A stretch of 51,540 nucleotides of DNA, from positions 1 through 51,540 of IMG/VR virus record IMGVR_UViG_3300009405_000321. One strand, given 5' to 3'. The notes under the pieces were generated by a model. That model was not told the origin of the DNA. It saw only the letters and a list, made by a program, of their open reading frames with translations, and made no database searches. Positions within the stretch are counted from its first letter, which is position 1. Each line of letters starts with the position of its first letter. The DNA is from a virus. Of this stretch, positions 32,262 to 39,992 are shown piece after piece. Position numbers and translations under genes: made by a program.

Positions 32262-33245
32262 TTAACTCTCGTCCAATATTTTATGAATCTTAATCGCATC
32301 TTCCGCCGTGCAGATCAAGGATTCTTGATCATCGAGAAAATTGACCGCATTGGATATCAGATTATACATTGCCAGATTTAATTGAGTCTCTGTTCGGATC
32401 ACACTGGTCAATTTATAATCCAGGGATTTATGTCCCCACTCATTTGCTTCGTTGATCGGATACCGCTCCAGAAAAAGACCATTATCGATAAATCGAAATC
32501 GGCCCTCCTCGGCAGTGATATCAATTTCAAAGATCCCATATGCCCGACCGTCGCAGGGCTGGAAGATAACTGACGAACATTTTTCAAATGAAGAGACGAC
32601 TTCAAGGGTCATATCCTCTTCGTTCCGATCTGCAAATCCCAAGCCACACCCGACATTCCAATCAAGACACTTTCCAAAAAACCAATTCATCAAATCGATG
32701 GCATGGCATCCCTCATGCTTTAGCCCCCGAGTATAGAGCACCCTGGCATTAAAGATCTTGCCGAGCGCATCCTTGTCCAGTAAAACTTTAAACTCATTAT
32801 ATCCTCGGGTATATCGCCTGGGATAATTGACCATGATCGGAATTTTATATCTGCCGGCTAATTCAACCATGGTATTCGCCTGTATGAGATTTCCCCCGAA
32901 TGGTTTTTCGACAATTATTAATCTGGGATGAATGTTACCTGAAAAAATGTTTCCGATAATATTAATATGCTGATTCGTAGGGACGGCAATGATGATAATT
33001 TCCGGTCGCTCGGGATCTATCTCGTGCATTTGACCAAGGGATGTGAAAGCCCTTTTGGCCTGCCACTTGGTTTTTGCTTTGACCAATTGATCCTTGTCGG
33101 GATCGATGACAGCAAATAATTCTGTCTTGATATGCCTATCTACGGCATTGGCATGGGTCAGGATGTTTTCAGATCCGGGGCCGTCAATCTCATCCGGTTT
33201 TAATGCCCCGATTGATCCGCATCCTACGATTGCTACTTTGTACAT
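32262..33245 (-). CDS. Gfo/Idh/MocA-family oxidoreductase
   Basis: A protein of 327 residues: N-terminal Rossmann motif VAIVGCGSIGALKP, IIIIAVPTNQHI, and VEKPFGGN (the EKP signature of the family), then an alpha/beta C-terminal domain. Uses NAD(P) to oxidise or reduce a sugar. Similar enzymes are found in nonulosonic-acid and other surface-sugar loci, sometimes paired with a SpsF-type transferase, as here. Excellent AAAGGAGG site. Exact reaction unknown. Confidence 0.87.
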   Translation of the reverse strand: MYKVAIVGCGSIGALKPDEIDGPGSENILTHANAVDRHIKTELFAVIDPDKDQLVKAKTKWQAKRAFTSLGQMHEIDPERPEIIIIAVPTNQHINIIGNIFSGNIHPRLIIVEKPFGGNLIQANTMVELAGRYKIPIMVNYPRRYTRGYNEFKVLLDKDALGKIFNARVLYTRGLKHEGCHAIDLMNWFFGKCLDWNVGCGLGFADRNEEDMTLEVVSSFEKCSSVIFQPCDGRAYGIFEIDITAEEGRFRFIDNGLFLERYPINEANEWGHKSLDYKLTSVIRTETQLNLAMYNLISNAVNFLDDQESLICTAEDAIKIHKILDES

Positions 33246-33388
33246 TTTTTATCCTCCTTTATTTAAATTTGGTATTGCGGACGGGTGATATGATCGCCCT
33301 CTGGTGGGGTGACCCAGTGGCTTATCTATCATCCCTGATCCAAATGAAGGGATTTATCGATCATTTGGAATTTCCCCGCCCGCAAACT

Positions 33389-34159
33389 TTATCCTTCCTC
33401 CGGCGTCTTGCGCCTTACATCTTTATTGGTTATTAACTCTGGATTCTCTTTTAATAATTTGACTACATCCTCGACCCGAAATAATGGATCATCGCCGAAC
33501 TCCATGAATAAGGCCTTTAGCATATAATAGTCTTCCTGCGTATCAAGCGTCAACCCCAGCTCCGGCCAATGCATCTCTGATGGAGCTGACCAATTCCCTG
33601 CAATAAAAACATCTGGATATTGAGCGATATTCCAACCACAATGTTGCTTTGGATTATATAATTTTTTGCATTTTTTCAATATTTCAGTTGGATAGACTTG
33701 AATATCTAATCCGTCGGGCCAGGATCTTTTTATAATATCATTTGAAACATAATCCCATTTTTGAGAATCTAAATAATTTATTAAATAATCAATATGTCTC
33801 GGATCTACCATCGGGCAATCGGCAGTAATATCGACAATGATATCTGCCCCGATCCCTTCGGCCGCGGCGAGTACTCTGCCGATCACATCGTCTTCATCCC
33901 CATGATATTGAAAGCATGATGGCTGATTGATATATAGCCCGATCCTATCCACGACATGGCAAAATTGGAATATCGGAGCATTTGCCGGATGAGATGTTGT
34001 AGCAATCACGACCTGATCCACTAATTCTGCTGAGATGACTCTTTTAACCATCCACCACAAGACAGGCATCTCGGCGAGGGGTAATAATACTTTTGCCGGC
34101 AATCTTCCTGATCTCATTCTTGCCTGAATCACCGCTACGACTTTAGATTTTGATTTCAT
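33389..34159 (-). CDS. SpsF/acylneuraminate-type cytidylyltransferase
   Basis: A protein of 256 residues: VVAVIQARMRSGRLPAKVLL (nucleotide-binding start), VDQVVIATTSHPAN, GDEDDVIGRVLAAAE, DITADCPMVDP and a C-terminal NLTLD-like GLTLDTQEDY. It belongs to the SpsF/CMP-sugar synthetase family and would activate the sugar as CMP-nonulosonate. I use ATG 34159; a TTG six bases upstream is possible. Its start overlaps the end of an HNH-endonuclease remnant, so it may have been joined to the upstream gene before that insertion. Confidence 0.87.
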   Translation of the reverse strand: MKSKSKVVAVIQARMRSGRLPAKVLLPLAEMPVLWWMVKRVISAELVDQVVIATTSHPANAPIFQFCHVVDRIGLYINQPSCFQYHGDEDDVIGRVLAAAEGIGADIIVDITADCPMVDPRHIDYLINYLDSQKWDYVSNDIIKRSWPDGLDIQVYPTEILKKCKKLYNPKQHCGWNIAQYPDVFIAGNWSAPSEMHWPELGLTLDTQEDYYMLKALFMEFGDDPLFRVEDVVKLLKENPELITNKDVRRKTPEEG

Positions 34160-34488
34160 TTTCAATCCAGTGTTTATTATTGACGATATTAAATATTTGA
34201 GGTTGGCTTATATTAAATTTGTAGCCCAGCGCCTTTTGTGAGATTAGCCCCGTTTTATACTCTTTTCTTATTTGCCGAATCTGATCCCTTGTTAATTTGG
34301 CCCCTCCGTTCCGTGCTCCTCGATTTATAGTTCCATGAGCTACTTTTCTTTTTTCATTATCAATATGAGATTCCCATATTAAATTTGATAGTCGATCATT
34401 TCGATTGTCACCATCCAAATGAGAAGCTTCCATGCCTTCTGGACATGATCCGATAAAAGCTTCTAAAACTAATCGGGATGGATTTTTA
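34143..34488 (-). pseudogene. truncated HNH homing-endonuclease-like gene
   Basis: The frame is open from directly after the SbcC C-half stop and reads PSRLVLEAFIGSCPEGMEAS, then HLDGDNRNDRLSNLIW, GTINRGARNGGAKL and a C-terminal HTH (QKALGYKFNISQPQIFNI). These are the second half of an HNH endonuclease with its DNA-binding tail. The N-terminal NUMOD4/HNH first half is missing; the first ATG (34433) comes after the motif has begun. Probably an inactive remnant or a DNA-binding leftover. Confidence 0.8.
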
Positions 34489-35127
34489 TTATATCTTTAT
34501 CTCATTGGTCATTGACTCCTCCAATGTTCCGACAGATGACACTCCATTTTTGATTGATGTCTCAAATACCCGATCCGCTCCTTCGATAAGATCAGGACTA
34601 TGGCTGACCATAAGGATCTGGATCTTGAGCCGCTCCGATATCTCCTTGAGCATCATACTCGCTTTGTAATGGAGGTCTCTGCTGAGAAAACGGAATGGCT
34701 CATCAAAAAATAGAAAGGGCCGTGTCCGCGGCTGTCTGATTGACCACATCGCAAATCTTAATGAGATGGATGCGACATCCACTGCCCCGCCCCCGACCGA
34801 TCTCATGGGATGAAAAAATTGATCCCCTTTTTTAAATAAGACATCGCACTCCGGCTTTTTTCTGCGCTCCACAAACTCGACATGCAACTCATATGGATCA
34901 GGAAAAATACCGGCAAGGGATAGGGTGACTAATTCAGAAATATGATATTCCAATTGTCGTTGAGTCTGGAGTGCGACCTCCCGAATTATCTTTTCTGCCA
35001 TCTCAGAAAATCGCAGATTTTTTCTTGCCTCGACGGCTCGGGATTTTGCATTTTTTAGATCCTCTTTTTTGGATTTTCTGACTCCTTTTTTCTCATCCAA
35101 AAGGCTCTTTAATTTGTGAATATTCAT
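34489..35127 (-). CDS. SbcC/Rad50-like ATPase, C-terminal half
   Basis: A protein of 212 residues: N-terminal coiled coil (about 1-60), ABC signature-like GGGAVDVAS 112-120, Walker B FLFFDEP 138-144 and H-loop VSHS about 174-177. It lacks Walker A, which is carried by a separate gene at 37158-38372. The two proteins would have to assemble to make one ATPase head. AAAAAGGG ribosome site. Acts in DNA end processing with the Mre11-like nuclease between them. Confidence 0.87.
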   Translation of the reverse strand: MNIHKLKSLLDEKKGVRKSKKEDLKNAKSRAVEARKNLRFSEMAEKIIREVALQTQRQLEYHISELVTLSLAGIFPDPYELHVEFVERRKKPECDVLFKKGDQFFHPMRSVGGGAVDVASISLRFAMWSIRQPRTRPFLFFDEPFRFLSRDLHYKASMMLKEISERLKIQILMVSHSPDLIEGADRVFETSIKNGVSSVGTLEESMTNEIKI

Positions 35128-35173
35128 GATCCCTTTTTATCGACTATTAAATCAATTAGTTATAAGACCGCGG

Positions 35174-35237
35174 TTTTAAAAATGTCCGATTAGCGGTGAT
35201 TAGACCGAGTTATGAGCGATTAGCGGACATTTTAAAA
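35174..35237 (-). repeat. inverted and phased direct repeats in a non-coding gap
   Basis: TTTTAAAAATGTCCG (35174-35188) and CGGACATTTTAAAA (35224-35237) are inverted arms, and CGATTAGCGG occurs twice inside (35187-35196, 35217-35226). GATTAG appears at 35188, 35198 and 35218, in about 10-bp phase. The 258-nt gap between two minus-strand genes holds no other clear gene. The layout suits a protein-binding site (operator or origin iterons). Confidence 0.7.
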
Positions 35238-35287
35238 TCCCCGCAAACCCACGATATCAGTGCGTTTACTCAACCGCGGGTCCAGCG

Positions 35288-35315
35288 CCTCTATATCTTG
35301 CGATCGCGGCACCCG
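35288..35315 (-). promoter_or_regulatory. altered copy of the phage promoter-like motif
   Basis: On the minus strand CGGGTG is followed 14 bases later by TATAGAGG, and the 15 bases CGCAAGATATAGAGG are identical to the site at 38.7 kb, but with seven extra bases between the two blocks and no TAAGTTAA box at the expected place. It lies about 160 bases upstream of the SbcC C-half gene. Perhaps a degraded or differently regulated promoter. Confidence 0.4.
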
Positions 35316-35385
35316 TCCATAATGAATGTCGGACGAAAAGATCGGGCTGTTAATGAGACGCATAGATATCGTAAATAAGCCGTTT

Positions 35386-35649
35386 TTATTGCTCCCAGTC
35401 ATATGACCCTTGTAAATCCGAAAATGCGCTGTTAAATGATTTTTCTCTGACACCAAGATCTTGATCCATTTTTTTTAATTTTTCGTCGGCTTTTTGGATG
35501 GAGTCAACCTTAAATTGATCTGTCATCTGACCCGTGACAGTATCGATTTTTCCTTCCAATTTTGACTCCTCGATTTTGGCATTTTCGATCTGATTTTTCA
35601 TCGAGAGCAATTGCTCTCGGGCATCGGTCTGGATATTGGACTCACTCAT
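35386..35649 (-). CDS. small coiled-coil protein in the SbcCD region
   Basis: I start at ATG 35649 (MSESNIQ), which overlaps the nuclease stop by eight bases, rather than at an ATG inside that gene. The 87 residues are almost entirely helical and charged (SMKNQIENAKIEESKLEGKI, KADEKLKKMDQDLG). It may be a partner or spacer coil for the split SbcC. No family recognised. Confidence 0.72.
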   Translation of the reverse strand: MSESNIQTDAREQLLSMKNQIENAKIEESKLEGKIDTVTGQMTDQFKVDSIQKADEKLKKMDQDLGVREKSFNSAFSDLQGSYDWEQ

Positions 35650-36598
35650 TTTTTTCTTCTCCTTCGACAGATTCCCAGACCCTTTCGGATACTTCTCGAC
35701 GAGTCCGATTTGCCGCAAAATGATTTTTTAAATTATCCTTGTAAAGATGTCCGATTTCATAATCCCGATCAAGCGATGTGACAAAAGCGCTCATTCTGGA
35801 GTCCTGGTTTTCCTTTTTTTCAATATGATCCCTGCTGACGACTCCGCTCTCAATCGGGAGAAAAACCGGCTCGACTTTATTCTGTTTAGCATCCCAAAGA
35901 TAGACGCGAGGACGGTGATCTATTTGATCTGCCCTGATCCGCATCATCGATCCAGGATTGACAAGGAGCCGATTTTCATGCTCGACCACAAAGGGCTGAT
36001 GATTATCGCCGGATAATATCAAATCGTACTCGGGATATTTTTTCAGGAGCTGATGTCCCTTTGGAGCATCCTGCCCCGGCCATAATTTTTTATCTTCGAT
36101 GACCATCTGATGGGTCATGGCGATTTTTCTCGGCATCAATTTTTTATTAGGCAAAGCAACTTTATGGATCTTTTCTCCATATGGAAATGCATCTATCTGA
36201 AAACTATCCATGATTATGTCGGATGCCAAATCATGCGGGCCGAGCAATGTAATTACTTCCGCCGCCGCTAAAACTCCGATCCCAGACTTTTCCCATAAAC
36301 TAAGGCGATGGTTTGGTAGATCATGTTGACCGGGGATTGCGATAATGTTGTGACCATAAAATTTTCCGATGATCCATTCCAGGAGCCAGTTTTTCCATTG
36401 TGGCTTATCTCCAATATCCCCAGCAATTAAAATTGGACATTCATATCTTTTGGATAGATCAAGAATTTTATCCAGTTTTTTTTCTTTCGCATCAAAAAAA
36501 CTATCCATTCGACATTCTGGGATGGTTGATCCGATATGAGGATCTGCCATTAATATCGCATCAACTTTTTTAATTCTCGTTCTTTTAAATTTAGTCAT
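35642..36598 (-). CDS. Mre11/SbcD-like metallophosphoesterase nuclease
   Basis: A protein of 318 residues with calcineurin-type motifs: DPH 19-21 (ILMADPHIG), GD 60-61 (IAGDIGD), GQHD 90-93 (usual GNHD, here Gln for Asn), MTHQM and SGDNHQPF (usual GHxH replaced by GDNH). The substitutions at two metal-ligand motifs are notable. It lies between the two SbcC halves and overlaps a small coiled-coil gene. Expected to process DNA ends during recombination-dependent replication. Confidence 0.85.
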   Translation of the reverse strand: MTKFKRTRIKKVDAILMADPHIGSTIPECRMDSFFDAKEKKLDKILDLSKRYECPILIAGDIGDKPQWKNWLLEWIIGKFYGHNIIAIPGQHDLPNHRLSLWEKSGIGVLAAAEVITLLGPHDLASDIIMDSFQIDAFPYGEKIHKVALPNKKLMPRKIAMTHQMVIEDKKLWPGQDAPKGHQLLKKYPEYDLILSGDNHQPFVVEHENRLLVNPGSMMRIRADQIDHRPRVYLWDAKQNKVEPVFLPIESGVVSRDHIEKKENQDSRMSAFVTSLDRDYEIGHLYKDNLKNHFAANRTRREVSERVWESVEGEEKNE

Positions 36599-36919
36599 AT
36601 TTATAGCTATGTTTTTCGGTCATTAATTTTTGATAAAGATCAACCCAATATTCTTTTGGTATATTCACATTGCCCCTTGCTCTATTATTACAGCTTTTGC
36701 AGGGCGCTTACGGCCGGTCATGATAATCGCATGCCCTGGTCGCTTCTGACCATAATAGGGATGGTTTTTGCCTACCTTGGCTTCGGATTGAATTTTACGG
36801 GCCTCTGGGGTTTTCATATTATGCCCATTAATAAATTTATTCCATTTTTTATTTTGCTTGTTCTTTTCAACCCGCTCCATGCATCCGCATTTACAAAATG
36901 GAAAAGTAGTCCTTTTCAT
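36591..36919 (-). pseudogene. NUMOD3-type fragment followed by zinc-finger tail in another frame
   Basis: The first frame (36919-36665, 84 residues) has CKCGCMERVEKNKQNKKWNKF and NHPYYGQKRPGHAIIMTGRK, a NUMOD3-like DNA-binding module of homing endonucleases. In the -1 frame, after a stop at 36708-36710, PCKSCNNRARGNVNIPKEYW runs to TAA 36591 and overlaps the nuclease start, but has no start codon. Together they look like a broken or rearranged gene, or an endonuclease fragment inserted into a zinc-finger gene. Confidence 0.6.
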
Positions 36920-37168
36920 TTATCCAAACTCCAAACCCTTAAAATAAAAACAGGATGAGCAGACCGATCCTTCAGAAACATTGACATCTTCATCCCCTCG
37001 GGTCACAGGGCATCCGTCAAAATCGAGTTTGTGCGATTCATAGTAATGGCATTGTTCTGGGGTCTCGATGGATATTTGATATCCATGAGTGGATGATCGA
37101 CAGGGCTCGCACATCCCATCTAATCCGTCCCGATCCCTTTTAATGCATACGACGCAGTTAGTGCTCAC
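36920..37168 (-). CDS. small cysteine-rich zinc-ribbon-like protein
   Basis: I start at GTG 37168, which has AAGGAG eight bases upstream and overlaps the SbcC N-half stop; the longer in-frame ATG lies inside that gene without support. The 82 residues carry CVVC, MCEPC, QCHYY, GCPV and CSSC, eight or nine cysteines in pairs, a likely multi-zinc protein. Function unknown. Confidence 0.72.
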   Translation of the reverse strand: MSTNCVVCIKRDRDGLDGMCEPCRSSTHGYQISIETPEQCHYYESHKLDFDGCPVTRGDEDVNVSEGSVCSSCFYFKGLEFG

Positions 37169-38372
37169 AGTCACAGCTCCTTTCGCATAATGGGCAAGTA
37201 TCTGGCATTCGCGCATCGAAACTATTCTCCAATTCTTTTCGCTCCATCCGAATTGAGTCCAGATCAAATTGCATCTGGCTGATCTCGGATCGAAAACTTT
37301 TTAGTTTATTGATATTAATTTTGAGGGCGTTGATCTCCCCCGATTGAGTAAAAAGATCATTGATCATGTCTTCATGCTGGATCAGTTCCCGAGTTTGATC
37401 AAGGATTATCTCATCTCTCCTGACCTCATTGGTCAGCGCCCATAATTTGTTAAAGTCTTTTCTGATTTCATCGATATCAATCAATTGAGAGAAAAGATCA
37501 TCGACCTGATTTTCATGTTGAGATATTTTTCCGATCTTATCCAGTTCCGATTGCATCCTTTCAAGACCACTGATCATCCCTGCCAATTGATTCCATATTG
37601 ATTGCGCCTTCTCAATTTCTGATAGCTCAAATAAAAGATCCTCGCAGGGCATATGATATTTAGTGATCTTTTGATATTGCGCCCTAAATTTCTCAAGGTC
37701 GACCAAATCTTTAATCAAGACCGACAATGAGATCCACTCCCTTTTGAGCCTTTCGATCTGATTCTTCTCCGTCAGTAATTTGGATAACTCGGCATCCGCC
37801 TCATCGATCCATTTAAGAGAATCCAGATCGATTGTCAATTGATCGATATCATTATTTGCCACATCCTGCTCTGTTGATTCTATTCTGATCCTTTTGCGGA
37901 TATTGGTCGTCGCCGATTCGATCACGTTTAGATTGACCGTATTGTTTAGATATCGGGCGACCTCTGGGGGAGATTGCCCGATCAGAAAAGGTCCGTCCAT
38001 CTGAAATTGAAAATTGACTCCTGATATATTCAGGATCTCTTTGATCTGATCAGGGACGCTTTGTTTAAATGCCTTAAACTCGACTTCCTTTCCATCGGCA
38101 TCTGTTAAGGTATAAAGGTTTTGGTCCCCTTCGCGATATCGCCCGATCAGGTATCCCTCGGTCAGATCGACAAGGCCGGATGTCCTGCCGCCCCAGTGGG
38201 AGCACATTCCTGCCCCCGATGGTTTATTATTAAAGACCCAGTCAAGCAATCTGGATGTGATCCCTGTCTTTCCCGAATCCGATGGGCCGATAACGACATT
38301 GACCCCTGGATGCAGATCAAGGATTGTTTCCTTATGGGATTGAAAATTGAATCCCTGAATCGAATCGATCAT
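37158..38372 (-). CDS. SbcC/Rad50-like ATPase, N-terminal half ending in a zinc hook
   Basis: A protein of 404 residues: QGFNFQSHKETILDLHPGVNVVIGP leads into Walker A GPSDSGKT 29-36, then Q-loop region and long coiled coil (about 150-385), ending with CPLC 393-396, the zinc-hook motif. The protein stops eight residues after the hook, so the returning coil and Walker B are on the separate gene at 34489-35127. This is a natural split of Rad50/SbcC at the hook apex. Confidence 0.9.
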   Translation of the reverse strand: MIDSIQGFNFQSHKETILDLHPGVNVVIGPSDSGKTGITSRLLDWVFNNKPSGAGMCSHWGGRTSGLVDLTEGYLIGRYREGDQNLYTLTDADGKEVEFKAFKQSVPDQIKEILNISGVNFQFQMDGPFLIGQSPPEVARYLNNTVNLNVIESATTNIRKRIRIESTEQDVANNDIDQLTIDLDSLKWIDEADAELSKLLTEKNQIERLKREWISLSVLIKDLVDLEKFRAQYQKITKYHMPCEDLLFELSEIEKAQSIWNQLAGMISGLERMQSELDKIGKISQHENQVDDLFSQLIDIDEIRKDFNKLWALTNEVRRDEIILDQTRELIQHEDMINDLFTQSGEINALKININKLKSFRSEISQMQFDLDSIRMERKELENSFDARMPDTCPLCERSCDCEH

Positions 38373-38683
38373 TTAGATTTGTCCTTTTTGCTATCATGAC
38401 AAAATAGAATCGGTACGCCATTGGTTGCCAGATTGGAGAAAAGAGTCAATATGGTCATATCTTTTAACTCGATCCAGGGCCAGCCACTGCCCCCGCACTC
38501 ATCAATCGAAAGGATCAGGGAGTCGTGCATTTCAATCGTGCTCTGGATTACCCTTTTGACATTACCGGTATTCTCTTTATTATACAAAGCCAATATTGAC
38601 GATTCCACTTGACTCGGGTCAAATCCTTCGCGATGAAGAGTGATCGCCTTATCCATTATATTCGTCCTCATTTCATCATTCAT
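38369..38683 (-). CDS. hypothetical protein of the SbcC operon
   Basis: A protein of 104 residues with no recognised domain: REGFDPSQVESSILALYNKE, ILSIDECGGSGWPWIELKDM, VPILFCHDSKK. It overlaps the SbcC N-half by four bases and has a clear AGAGGAT ribosome site, so it is real and co-translated. It is the first gene after the promoter-like motif at 38.7 kb. Confidence 0.72.
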   Translation of the reverse strand: MNDEMRTNIMDKAITLHREGFDPSQVESSILALYNKENTGNVKRVIQSTIEMHDSLILSIDECGGSGWPWIELKDMTILTLFSNLATNGVPILFCHDSKKDKSK

Positions 38684-38694
38684 ATCAAATATCC

Positions 38695-38726
38695 TCTATA
38701 TCTTGCGCACCCGAGACTTTAACTTA
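38695..38726 (-). promoter_or_regulatory. candidate phage promoter, copy A
   Basis: On the minus strand TAAGTTAA, five bases, CGGGTG, seven bases, TATAGA. Boxes and both spacings match the site at 43989-44020. The TATA box is 12 bases from the next start codon and overlaps its ribosome site, so if it is a -10 box the leader is only a few bases; a regulator-binding role is an alternative. Confidence 0.5.
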
Positions 38727-38783
38727 GTATCGTCACCATGTCACGATCGTCCAATATGGTGGCATCTGGGACGCCTGTGAAAA

Positions 38784-39344
38784 TCATATGAATTGCCGTC
38801 TACACCAGTCAGCGATGAGCAAAGCATCCGCCCGCCCATCCTTTTTGCCGCCCCTCGGGCCATATATCTCGGCTTTTGGAAACATTCTGGATGCCGCTGC
38901 CATTGCCGGCTTTTTATCCTGCGCTTTGGCCAAGACTCCCTTTTGCCATGTTTTAGGATGAGGTAAACCAAAAGGGATTTGGAATGCCGCCAAGACCCCT
39001 CTCCAGATCCCGAAATTTGTCCCGAATTTAAATTGACTGCGGGGGCTCGGTCCTCCGCCGAATTTACCTTTTGTTATGGTTGCTTGACCTGGGACGGCCT
39101 GCGCTTTTTCGAGCGCCGCTTTGATATCCGCATCGTAATCTCGAACTAATTTTCTTATGATGTCTGCGGCGCCAATCTCATCACCAGGCCAATCCTTGAG
39201 CAAGAGGACATTTTGCTTTTGATCGATTGCGGCTATTGCTCCGCTGACCCCTGGGTCAATCCCGATATATAAATGTATATCGGGATGATCGACCTTTATA
39301 ATATCCTCGGGTTTTGCTTTTGTTGTCCGCTCAAATAATCTCAT
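38784..39344 (-). CDS. RuvC-like Holliday junction resolvase
   Basis: A protein of 186 residues with an RNase H fold: IGIDPGVSGAIAAID (D30), AALEKAQAVPGQ (E79) and KKDGRADALLIADW (D169, D173), the four acidic residues of RuvC. GKFGGGPSPRS and FGLPHPKTWQKGV are typical of phage and bacterial relatives. It would resolve recombination intermediates made by the UvsX-like recombinase. A gap of 100 nt with the promoter-like motif follows downstream. Confidence 0.9.
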   Translation of the reverse strand: MRLFERTTKAKPEDIIKVDHPDIHLYIGIDPGVSGAIAAIDQKQNVLLLKDWPGDEIGAADIIRKLVRDYDADIKAALEKAQAVPGQATITKGKFGGGPSPRSQFKFGTNFGIWRGVLAAFQIPFGLPHPKTWQKGVLAKAQDKKPAMAAASRMFPKAEIYGPRGGKKDGRADALLIADWCRRQFI

Positions 39345-39357
39345 TTTTTACTCAGCT

Positions 39358-39711
39358 TTATCTTGTTGGATCTGGATATACGCATCGCCCTTGTTCCATA
39401 TAACGGTCAGGGCCTTCCCAGTATTTTGGATATCTATCGATCTGCCCTTTTAAATCGACCGGCTTTTTATTTAAGATCCGATGCAAGGTGTCAAGAATGA
39501 TCCCCGACATATCATCGACGTGATGGATGCCGATAGAATTAAAGAATTGATGCAGGGCGGATGTCTGATCCCAGAGTTGCCAATCATTTCTTATTTGTCG
39601 TCCGAGGGCATGATGATAATTTATCGGATCACCATTAGCGAATTCATCGACCCCTTCATAAATTAATAATATTTGCACCGCTTCCACAAGATCTTTTGGT
39701 TTTGATTTCAT
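39358..39711 (-). CDS. conserved phage protein (DUF6794-like)
   Basis: I start at ATG 39711, an ATGA overlap with the upstream gene, giving 117 residues. ALGRQIRNDWQLWDQTSALHQFF, GIHHVDDMSGIILDTLHRIL and YWEGPDRY match a widespread small phage family that I believe is DUF6794. No function is known to me. Confidence 0.75.
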   Translation of the reverse strand: MKSKPKDLVEAVQILLIYEGVDEFANGDPINYHHALGRQIRNDWQLWDQTSALHQFFNSIGIHHVDDMSGIILDTLHRILNKKPVDLKGQIDRYPKYWEGPDRYMEQGRCVYPDPTR

Positions 39712-39992
39712 ATTGTCGCCTCGAATATATGCCATACTTCACTGAGTTTATCATCAAAGCATGTCCCGATATATTTCAATCCAAAATCATCAAAGGGATC
39801 TCCAGTACCATAAATTATAAAAGATCTTTTGGTCTGGGATTTTGTCAAGATGGATGCGATTGGAACCATCGCCCATAAAACGGGTCTCTCGCCCTGCCAT
39901 CTTATCGTCAAAATTTCGGCATGCTCATGAATTGCAATCTGCTGATTTGTAAATATCATTTGGAGTGGGTATTTAAATATTTTTACGTTCAT
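39708..39992 (-). CDS. conserved small phage protein (DUF7352-like)
   Basis: ATG 39992 shares its A with the stop of the nucleotidyltransferase-fold gene (TGATG), giving 94 residues: IFKYPLQMIFTNQQIAI, PVLWAMVPI, IIYGTGDPFD, YIGTCFDD, VWHIFEATI. This is a compact beta protein family common in phages. The name is recalled, not checked. Function unknown. Confidence 0.78.
   Translation of the reverse strand: MNVKIFKYPLQMIFTNQQIAIHEHAEILTIRWQGERPVLWAMVPIASILTKSQTKRSFIIYGTGDPFDDFGLKYIGTCFDDKLSEVWHIFEATI

Noticed and set aside
31841-32293. Plus-strand frame of 150 codons at the aminotransferase/oxidoreductase gap
   Set aside because: Crosses the terminator and antisense to two strong genes; no domain or start signal.
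33246-33388. Small gene in the gap between oxidoreductase and cytidylyltransferase
   Set aside because: Contains a 9-bp inverted repeat (TCCAAATGA/TCATTTGGA) but no coding frame with a start and ribosome site on the minus strand.
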